Source: Candidatus Zixiibacteriota bacterium (lineage in GTDB: Bacteria; Zixibacteria; MSB-5A5; RBG-16-43-9). Taken from it: 10,927 nt of DNA. The stretch lies in contig JAOUFL010000061.1 in assembly GCA_029858245.1 (NCBI GenBank), positions 1 through 10,927 on the forward strand, in the 5' to 3' direction. The position numbers and the translations under genes are program-made. The notes under the pieces are model-generated. The model saw only the letters and a list, made by a program, of their open reading frames with translations. It had not been told where the DNA came from and searched no databases. This document shows positions 6,442 through 10,927 of this stretch, piece by piece (within the stretch, counting starts at the first letter, position 1; every line of letters begins with the position of its first letter).

Positions 6442-7695
6442 TCATCCTCTTTCTAATCTCTCTTTATATAAAGGAAACTCCCGACATAGTTCTTCCACTT
6501 CTTTTCTTACTTGTTTATAAACACCATTGTTACCCAGATTGGAAATTACATTGTGTATAAACTTTCCTACTCTTTTCATCTCCGGTTCCTTCATTCCACG
6601 AGTAGTTAATGCCGGGGTTCCAATCCTTATACCTGAAGTGACCAGAGGCTTCTGGGGGTCAAAAGGAACCATGTTCTTGTTAACCGTTATCCCTGCTTTC
6701 CCCAAAGCCTCCTCTACTGCTTTACCGCTAATTCCCTTTTCAATAAAACTCAAAAGCATCAGATGGGTATCCGTTCCTCCTGAGACTATGTGATAGCCAT
6801 AATTCAGAAGCTCTTGAGTTAAGATTACTGCATTTTTCACGATTTGATGTTGATACTCTTTAAAAGAAGGTTTTAAAGCTTCTTTGAATGCAACTGCTTT
6901 GGAGGCTATTACGTGCATTAGAGGACCTCCCTGTATCCCCGGCATTATCTCCTTATCCAGCTCCCTGGCATATTTCTGCTTGCACATAATCATCCCGCCT
7001 CTGGGACCCCTTAAGGTCTTATGAGTGGTGGTAGTAACAAAATCAGCGAACGGTACTGGAGAGGGATGAATTCCGGCAACAATCAGACCGGCTATATGAG
7101 CGATATCTACCATGAGATAAGCTTTTACCTCATCTGCTATCTTTCTGAATTTTTCGAAATCCAAAATTCTGGGATAGGCTGAAGCGCCAGCTACAATCAT
7201 CTTAGGCTTGCAATCTTTTGCGATTTTTAAGACCTCATCGTAGTCTATGACCTCTGTATCTTTTCTTACACCGTAAAAGTAAACCTTGAAAAATTTACCG
7301 GAGAAATTAACCGGGGAGCCATGGGTTAAATGTCCGCCATGCGAAAGGTTCAAGCCCATAATGGTGTCTCCCGGTTTTAAGACGCAAAAATAAACTCCCA
7401 TATTAGCCTGTGAGCCTGAATGAGGCTGCACATTCGCGTGCTCGCATCCGAAAAGCTTTTTTGCCCTGTCCCGCGCCAGATTCTCTACCATGTCCATATA
7501 CTCGCACCCGCCATAATATCTTTTACCCGGGTATCCTTCGGCATATTTATTGGTCATCACAGAGCCTAAGGCTTCTAACACCGCCTCGCTCACGAAATTC
7601 TCAGAGGCGATAAGCTCCAGCTGATAAGCTTCCCTTTCGGTCTCCCCGAAAATTGCAGAATAAACCTCCGGGTCAGCTTCTTTTAATCTGCTCAT
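6442..7695 (-). CDS. glyA: Serine hydroxymethyltransferase
   Basis: PLP enzyme converting serine and tetrahydrofolate to glycine and 5,10-methylene-tetrahydrofolate, the main one-carbon source for purine and thymidylate synthesis. Numbering from the upstream ATG at 7701 (419 residues), family motifs run throughout: LIASENFVSEAV, NKYAEGYPGKRYYGGCEYMD, VQPHSGSQAN, SHGGHLTHG, VDIAHIAGLI, and TTTTHKTLRGPRGG with PLP-lysine Lys228. Length is normal and nothing is missing. Two starts are possible, ATG 7701 and ATG 7695. AGGAG (plus CTCCT 7704-7708) is two bases from the first and eight from the second, so I choose 7695 (417 residues, MSRLKEADPEV). The gene belongs to the rpiB-nrdR-dCMP deaminase cluster but is cut off from rpiB by the transposase/repeat block, which may affect cotranscription. 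Confidence 0.97.
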   Translation of the reverse strand: MSRLKEADPEVYSAIFGETEREAYQLELIASENFVSEAVLEALGSVMTNKYAEGYPGKRYYGGCEYMDMVENLARDRAKKLFGCEHANVQPHSGSQANMGVYFCVLKPGDTIMGLNLSHGGHLTHGSPVNFSGKFFKVYFYGVRKDTEVIDYDEVLKIAKDCKPKMIVAGASAYPRILDFEKFRKIADEVKAYLMVDIAHIAGLIVAGIHPSPVPFADFVTTTTHKTLRGPRGGMIMCKQKYARELDKEIMPGIQGGPLMHVIASKAVAFKEALKPSFKEYQHQIVKNAVILTQELLNYGYHIVSGGTDTHLMLLSFIEKGISGKAVEEALGKAGITVNKNMVPFDPQKPLVTSGIRIGTPALTTRGMKEPEMKRVGKFIHNVISNLGNNGVYKQVRKEVEELCREFPLYKERLERG

Positions 7696-7727
7696 AAGCA
7701 TTACTCCTTAATCTTTTGTTGCATTTT

Positions 7728-7865
7728 GTAGCGGAAGGCTTTAGCCTTCTAATTTCTTTGTGTAGCGGAAAGCTTCAGCTTTCCATAAGCTTTAGTAACG
7801 GAAGCCTTTAGGCTTCCATCTTCATATTCATCCTCGCCCAATGGAGGTCTGAAGACCTCCGCTAC
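7728..7865. repeat. REP-like cluster A (left flank of the transposase; three head units, one tail unit)
   Basis: Head units: 7728-7750 (stem GAAGGCT-TT-AGCCTTC), 7762-7784 (GGAAAGCT-TC-AGCTTTCC) and 7795-7817 (GGAAGCCT-TT-AGGCTTCC, prefix GTAACG instead of GTAGCG). Tail unit: 7843-7865 (GGAGGTCT-GA-AGACCTCC, then GCTAC). A 25-base spacer precedes the tail. The tail overlaps the transposase stop codon at 7862-7864. The cluster lies upstream of glyA, so any transcript coming from rpiB would carry these hairpins. Confidence 0.92.
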
Positions 7866-8332
7866 ATTTTGAAAATCTCCTTATCATACTCTAAAGAACC
7901 AGAAAAAGGGTATTCTACAAAATTTGCTACTAAACCTTTCCTTGTAGGATTTTCTAAAATGTATCTAACTACTTGAGCAATATTTTCCTCTTTCCTTAAG
8001 ATATGGTCATAAAAACTTTTTTGCCACAGGTTTTTACCTGTTATCTTTTTATATCCATATCCACTTAACTGCTTATAAGTTCTGATGAATTTAATCAGAT
8101 CCGAATTCTCTTCTCCAACTAAAAGCAAATGAAGGTGATCTGGCATAAAACAATAAGTCCATACAGAAAAATCATCTTTTTTACAACAGGAATTCAATAC
8201 CTTAATCTGCTCGCCTATGATTCTGGAATCGGTAAAAGCCCTCTGTTGATCCTTAGTGCAGATAGTGACAAAATAGGCTCTTAACCCTTTATAAAGCTGG
8301 AGAGCTAATCGATTATTTTTTCGCTTTAACAT
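7862..8332 (-). CDS. REP-associated tyrosine transposase (RAYT, Y1 HUH family)
   Basis: A 156-residue single-domain Y1 transposase related to IS200/IS605 TnpA. His66-x-His68 in YCFMPDHLHLLLVG is the metal-binding HUH pair. Tyr108 in LWQKSFYDHILR is the likely nucleophile that joins to single-stranded DNA; the following RYILENPTRKGL is the family's usual C-terminal helix. Length and N-terminus (YFVTICTKDQQRAF) fit an intact RAYT, and no frame damage is seen. RAYTs are usually single copy, do not carry IS ends, and are flanked by the REPs they recognise, as here. The stop codon TAG (7862-7864) is part of the GCTAC end of a repeat unit. No Shine-Dalgarno sequence is visible before ATG 8332, so expression may be weak. 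It is colinear with rpiB and glyA. A simple IS200 element is less likely because of the repeat context. Confidence 0.92.
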   Translation of the reverse strand: MLKRKNNRLALQLYKGLRAYFVTICTKDQQRAFTDSRIIGEQIKVLNSCCKKDDFSVWTYCFMPDHLHLLLVGEENSDLIKFIRTYKQLSGYGYKKITGKNLWQKSFYDHILRKEENIAQVVRYILENPTRKGLVANFVEYPFSGSLEYDKEIFKM

Positions 8333-8353
8333 TTTTTGTGATGAATAATAAAT

Positions 8354-8457
8354 GTAGCGGAAAGCTTCAGCTTTCCATAAGCTTTAGTAGCGGAAGCCTT
8401 TAGGCTTCCATCTTCATATTCATCCCCACCCAATGGAGGTCTGAAGACCTCCGCTAC
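8354..8457. repeat. REP-like cluster B (right flank of the transposase; two head units, one tail unit)
   Basis: Head units 8354-8376 (GGAAAGCT-TC-AGCTTTCC) and 8387-8409 (GGAAGCCT-TT-AGGCTTCC), both with prefix GTAGCG. Inverted tail unit 8435-8457 (GGAGGTCT-GA-AGACCTCC, then GCTAC). It matches 7762-7865 at 101 of 104 bases. It ends with ATTAAATCCTG (8458-8468), which also follows the cluster at 8656-8714. Confidence 0.92.
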
Positions 8458-8570
8458 ATTAAATCCTGGCAACCTTAGTCCTTCTTACTTGAGGACAAGC
8501 AGGGTTACACTACTTATTTCCCTTTGAACCCTCGTCTCGCCTCTGGCGGGATGCTACGCTTTTAATGTGT

Positions 8571-8594
8571 CCGTCGGGTCCCTAGACCCGACGG
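8571..8594. repeat. Perfect GC-rich hairpin, second repeat family
   Basis: CCGTCGGGTC (8571-8580) and GACCCGACGG (8585-8594) form a 10-bp stem around CCTA. No T-run follows on either strand, so it is not a standard terminator. The sequence is unrelated to the GTAG-headed units. It occurs once in this window. Confidence 0.75.
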
Positions 8595-8603
8595 AGATCA
8601 TAG

Positions 8604-8626
8604 AGAGACGCATGCAATGCGTCTCT
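8604..8626. repeat. Perfect hairpin, third repeat family
   Basis: AGAGACGCAT (8604-8613) and ATGCGTCTCT (8617-8626) form a 10-bp stem around GCA. It lies only nine bases after the 8571-8594 hairpin, and no T-run follows. GTAGAGACGC-type palindromes are widely dispersed repeats in several bacteria, which makes a dispersed element more likely than a terminator. Confidence 0.72.
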
Positions 8627-8655
8627 ACTCACTTTGTATTTTTAAGTCATTATAT

Positions 8656-8714
8656 GTATCGGAAGGCTTCTGCCTTCCATCTATGTTTAATGGAGGTCTA
8701 AAGACCTCCGCTAC
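8656..8714. repeat. REP-like cluster C (one head unit, one tail unit)
   Basis: The minimal cluster. Head 8656-8678 has prefix GTATCG and stem GGAAGGC/GCCTTCC with a central mismatch. Inverted tail 8692-8714 is GGAGGTCT-AA-AGACCTCC then GCTAC. The 13-base spacer ATCTATGTTTAAT matches that of cluster D at 11 of 13 positions. The flank ATTAAATCCTG (8715-8725) matches that of cluster B. Confidence 0.88.
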
Positions 8715-8802
8715 ATTAAATCCTGTTGCTTCCCCTAAAAAGTTATCAATCATCTTTTTTACCCTTTGAACTCTTGAACCTTTGAGCCTTTGAACTTATT
8801 CA

Positions 8803-9240
8803 TTAGCCTTCTTCTAAGACAATTTTATCCAACCTTCGCTGGTGCCTTCCTCCTTCAAATGGTGTATTCAGCCAGACCTCTACTATTTTTGAGAGTTTAT
8901 CCTCGGAGGTAAATTTTGCTGAAAGACAAAGAACGTTGGAATCGTTATGTGCCCGGGTGAGTTTCGCCATTTCCTCGTGCAAACACAGAGAGGCTCTTAT
9001 TCCTTTAATTTTATTGGCGGCTATGCACATCCCTATCCCCGTCCAGCAAACAAGTATTCCTCTATCAGCCTCACTTTTAGCCACTGCCCGGGCGACTTTG
9101 AATCCGTAATCCGGATAGTCAACTGATTCCTCAGAAAATGTCCCGAAATCCTTTAACTCAAATCCTTTTTCCTGAAGGAAAATTTTTATCTTATTTTTAT
9201 ATTGAAACCCCTTGTGGTCTGCACCTAATGCTATTTTCAT
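8803..9240 (-). CDS. rpiB: Ribose-5-phosphate isomerase B (RpiB/LacAB family)
   Basis: Interconverts ribose 5-phosphate and ribulose 5-phosphate in the pentose phosphate pathway, feeding PRPP synthesis. The 145-residue length is typical. Asp8-His9 (GADHKG), VDYPDYG at 40-46, the catalytic loop CWTGIGMCIAANK (Cys65, Thr67), RAHNDSNVL and the C-terminal GRHQRRLDKI are all present. The loop is usually CGTGIG; Trp66 replaces the glycine, an unusual substitution that could alter the active site or mark a subfamily using a different sugar phosphate. AGGAG (plus CTCCT 9246-9250) lies five bases before ATG 9240. The gene is 62 bases downstream of tatC on the same strand and probably cotranscribed. 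Linkage with glyA, nrdR and dCMP deaminase is common in bacteria and supports the call. Confidence 0.94.
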   Translation of the reverse strand: MKIALGADHKGFQYKNKIKIFLQEKGFELKDFGTFSEESVDYPDYGFKVARAVAKSEADRGILVCWTGIGMCIAANKIKGIRASLCLHEEMAKLTRAHNDSNVLCLSAKFTSEDKLSKIVEVWLNTPFEGGRHQRRLDKIVLEEG

Positions 9241-9302
9241 ATTTACTCCTTATACACAGAACTTTTGTGCTTAGTATATAATCCAGGATATTATTTTTAC
9301 GT

Positions 9303-10031
9303 TCAGGGTTCTGCTGTTTTTTTCAACCTCTTTCCTCTATCCTGTAAAAATAGAACGATTATGCTTATTTCGTATAAGAGGTATAGCGGAACTGCCAGAA
9401 GCATCATATTGAACATATCCGGGGTGGGGGTGACCAGGGCTGAAACAATTAAAATAGCAATCACTGCATATCTTCTTCCCTTTCTCAGGGTGCTGGAGGA
9501 GATAATGCCTATCTTTCCCAGAAAATAAGCGATTATGGGTAGCTCAAAAACCGCTCCGAAAAGAAGTGTAGTGTAACCGATGAAGCTCAGGTAGTCATCG
9601 ATCTTTATCCAGGGATGCAGTTTGTCTGTCCCGAAAGACAGCAGGAATTGAATCATATAGGGAAGAACTATAAAAAACGCAAAGGAGCCTCCAATCAAAA
9701 AAGAAATGGTAGAGAAAAAAAGGAGCGTAGAGACAACCTTTGCCTCTTTGCATAAAAGCCCGGGAACGACAAACTGCCAGATATGGTAGAGGATAACAGG
9801 AGAGCTAACTATTACCCCCAGGATCAATGCGATCTTCATCCTCACTGATATTGCCTCAGTCGGTCCCATAAAATACACCCCGGGCAAGGGCTTGGAAATG
9901 AAGTCTATTAGTTTGTCAGAGAAGAAAAATGCAATAATCGAGATGACCATCACCGAGACTAAACATTTTATCAATCTGTTCCTTAGTTCTTCGAGGTGGT
10001 CTAAAAAAGACATCTCTTTTTCTTGAGGCAT
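9303..10031 (-). CDS. tatC: Sec-independent protein translocase subunit TatC
   Basis: Multispanning receptor of the twin-arginine translocase, which recognises Tat signal peptides and exports folded proteins. The 242 residues contain the N-terminal signature DHLEELRNRL (11-20), six hydrophobic segments (roughly 22-38, 66-88, 100-130, 148-171, 187-202, 206-229), the conserved Glu163 in FELPII, and TPTPDMFNMMLLAVPLYLLYE near the end. Length is normal and no motif is missing. ATG 10031 has AAGGA (plus TCCTT 10040-10044) eight bases upstream. A downstream ATG (codon 7, MSFLDHLEEL) is possible but has no better site. No tatA/B gene lies in the window, so the partner must be encoded elsewhere. It stands 179 bases after nrdR and may have its own promoter. 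Confidence 0.97.
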   Translation of the reverse strand: MPQEKEMSFLDHLEELRNRLIKCLVSVMVISIIAFFFSDKLIDFISKPLPGVYFMGPTEAISVRMKIALILGVIVSSPVILYHIWQFVVPGLLCKEAKVVSTLLFFSTISFLIGGSFAFFIVLPYMIQFLLSFGTDKLHPWIKIDDYLSFIGYTTLLFGAVFELPIIAYFLGKIGIISSSTLRKGRRYAVIAILIVSALVTPTPDMFNMMLLAVPLYLLYEISIIVLFLQDRGKRLKKTAEP

Positions 10032-10053
10032 AATCTATTTCCTTCTGAACAGG

Positions 10054-10082
10054 ATCATATCTAATATGGATATTTAAAACAA
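10054..10082 (-). promoter_or_regulatory. Possible promoter of tatC-rpiB
   Basis: On the minus strand TTGTTT (plus 10077-10082) is followed after 17 bases by TATGAT (plus 10054-10059). The -10 box is close to consensus but the -35 matches only at TTG. The predicted start near 10047 would give a short leader containing the tatC ribosome binding site. Confidence 0.4.
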
Positions 10083-10210
10083 GCCTAAATAATAGCTATT
10101 TTAAGGTTTTGTCAATTAATAAATGTAAAATCTATTCAGTGATTGCCCCTGTGGCACAGACATTGTTTACTTTATCGAAAAAGACTTGAACTACGTTATA
10201 ATATATTTTA

Positions 10211-10663
10211 TTAAGATCCCAGCAAGCCCTGCAGTTCCTTCAAGAACTCATTCAAGTCTTTGAACTTGTGATACACCGAAGCAAAACGCACGTAAGCTAC
10301 CTCATCCAGACTTTTCAGTTTACTCATCACCAGCTCGCCCACCTCTTTGGAGGTAATCTCTTTTCTGGATAATCCCTGTAATTCCTCTTCCATCTCATCC
10401 ACCAGAGACGCTATCTTTTTCAGGCTAACCGGTCTTTTATTGCAGGCAAGCTCTATTCCCCTCTGTAATTTCTGGCGGTCAAAAGGCTCCCTCCTGCCGT
10501 CATTTTTAGCGATAGTCAAAGATACATTCTCGATATACTCGTAGGTGGTGAACCTTTTTCCGCATTTTTCACATCCCCTTCTTCTCCTCACCGACCTCCC
10601 GTCCTGAGAAGGGCGTGAATCTATTACTTTGTCTTCTTCGTTTCCGCAATAAGGGCACCTCAT
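10211..10663 (-). CDS. nrdR: Transcriptional repressor NrdR
   Basis: Nucleotide-sensing repressor of ribonucleotide reductase genes. The 150-residue protein has the N-terminal zinc ribbon (Cys3, Cys6, Cys31, Cys34; MRCPYCGNEEDKVIDSRP and GCEKCGKRFTTYE) with the basic stretch RSVRRRR. The ATP-cone domain (about 46-136) contains KNDGRREPFDRQKL and YVRFASVYHKFKD. It is complete and of typical size. Its ATG (10661-10663) overlaps the stop codon TGA (10660-10662) of the upstream deaminase gene as ATGA, so translation is probably coupled. A purine-rich AGAGGAAAGAG precedes the start. Pairing with dCMP deaminase fits joint control of deoxynucleotide supply. No nrd gene or clear NrdR-box pair was seen in the window. 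Confidence 0.97.
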   Translation of the reverse strand: MRCPYCGNEEDKVIDSRPSQDGRSVRRRRGCEKCGKRFTTYEYIENVSLTIAKNDGRREPFDRQKLQRGIELACNKRPVSLKKIASLVDEMEEELQGLSRKEITSKEVGELVMSKLKSLDEVAYVRFASVYHKFKDLNEFLKELQGLLGS

Positions 10664-10927
10664 TTTCTCTTTCCTCTTTGAAATGTTTGCTTACCAGACT
10701 TTTTTAGAATTTGTATTTTTACTCCTGCCTCTTTCAACATCCTCTGGGATAATTTATCAGGGTAACTATCTTCTATAATTATCTTCTTGATGCCGGCATT
10801 GATAAGAAGTTTTGAACATAGTATGCAGGGATGAGCAGTCGAATAGATAATACTGTCCCTTATGCTTACCCCGAATGTCGCTGCCTGCACAATGGCGTTT
10901 TGTTCGGCATGAGTAGCACGGCACAGC
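10660..10927 (-). CDS. dCMP deaminase family protein (C-terminal part; 5' end beyond the window)
   Basis: The frame is open through the right edge of the window, so the gene is partial. Its visible start reads LCRATHAEQNAIVQAATFGV: HAE supplies the first zinc ligand and the catalytic Glu. HPCILCSKLLINAGIKKI supplies the other two zinc ligands (PCxxC). HAEQNA followed by AGIKKIII and a Tyr-rich strand is the pattern of the dCMP/ComEB deaminases rather than of RibD or tRNA adenosine deaminase. The likely role is deamination of dCMP to dUMP for thymidylate synthesis, which uses the methylene-folate made by GlyA. An internal GTG at 10890 is not the start because the zinc motif lies upstream of it. 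The stop overlaps nrdR by four bases. Confidence 0.92.
   Translation of the reverse strand, partial: LCRATHAEQNAIVQAATFGVSIRDSIIYSTAHPCILCSKLLINAGIKKIIIEDSYPDKLSQRMLKEAGVKIQILKKSGKQTFQRGKRK

Larger units (their letters stand above)
7728..8457 (-). mobile_element. REP/RAYT locus: transposase between two copies of a REP cluster
   Basis: A REP-associated tyrosine transposase gene (7862-8332, minus) lies between two copies of a REP-like cluster. The copies 7762-7865 and 8354-8457 are direct repeats of 104 bases with three mismatches (7798/8390, 7834/8426, 7836/8428, all transitions) at a constant offset of 592. Identity extends to 7761-7868 and 8353-8460. One more head unit lies at 7728-7750. 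RAYTs of enterobacteria and pseudomonads bind REPs made of a GTAG or GGAG tetranucleotide 5' of a hairpin. These units have exactly that form, so enzyme and repeats are probably cognate. Recombination between the direct repeats would remove the gene and leave one solo cluster. Confidence 0.85.
8461..8802. other. Gene-free, repeat-rich spacer between the transposase locus and rpiB
   Basis: These 342 bases hold no credible gene. From left to right I see an imperfect hairpin (GTCCT 8478-8482 with AGGAC 8492-8496, inside outer AACC/GGTT arms), the two perfect hairpins at 8571-8594 and 8604-8626, the REP-like pair 8656-8714, and a short degenerate tandem of CTTTGAACT-like units at 8763-8796. It looks like a landing zone for palindromic elements. 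Confidence 0.7.

Noticed and set aside
8571..8626. Terminators for the gene upstream
   Set aside because: Both stems are strong but no T-run follows on either strand, and rpiB ends about 175 bases away.
6349..8714. CRISPR array
   Set aside because: Units are palindromic, alternate in orientation, vary in sequence and have spacers that are repeated between clusters. No cas gene is present.
8763..8796. Tandem repeat with a specific function
   Set aside because: The CTTTGAACT-like units are short and degenerate. They are mentioned only as low-complexity sequence.
9265..9528. Plus-strand open frame over the end of tatC
   Set aside because: It overlaps the conserved C-terminal part of TatC in antisense and has no ribosome binding site.

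Overview
The window is bacterial, moderately AT-rich and mostly coded on the minus strand. No rRNA or other taxonomic marker is present, so assignment is tentative. A secreted subtilase ending in a paired dockerin (EF-hand) module, an Fe-S type PurF, scattered GAF/HisKA proteins and many palindromic intergenic repeats fit an uncultured FCB-group lineage such as Zixibacteria. This is an inference from style, not a proof.

Layout: (1) 1-1681, plus strand: a subtilisin-like protease gene, running in from the left edge and broken into three frames by two single-base shifts. The pieces are a pro-region, an intact catalytic domain and a C-terminal dockerin pair, followed by a strong terminator. (2) 1782-3185, minus: purF, with a consensus promoter only about 10 bases from its start codon. 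(3) 3372-3650, plus: a small two-helix membrane protein, sharing a bidirectional terminator with the convergent 3733-4551 gene. (4) 3733-4551 and 4823-5269, minus: a GAF-HisKA protein without a kinase domain, and a free-standing GAF protein of the free-methionine-sulfoxide-reductase type. (5) 5340-6335, minus: a uroporphyrinogen-decarboxylase-like protein that resembles the zinc/corrinoid methyltransferase branch more than HemE. (6) 6442-10927, minus: a housekeeping cluster in transcription order dCMP deaminase (partial, off the right edge), nrdR, tatC, rpiB, glyA, serving nucleotide and one-carbon metabolism plus Tat export.

The most interesting part is a REP/RAYT system lodged between rpiB and glyA. 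A Y1 (HUH) REP-associated tyrosine transposase lies between two 104-base direct repeats that differ at three positions. Each repeat is built from palindromic units carrying a 5' GTAG tetranucleotide next to a hairpin, the layout known for REPs that RAYTs recognise. Twelve units occur in four clusters (6349-6439, 7728-7865, 8354-8457, 8656-8714). Every cluster has the same plan: one or more GTAGCG-headed units, then one inverted unit ending in CGCTAC. Stem bases change in compensating pairs between copies, and the transposase stop codon lies inside one repeat unit. Two further hairpins of different sequence sit next to the array (8571-8594, 8604-8626).
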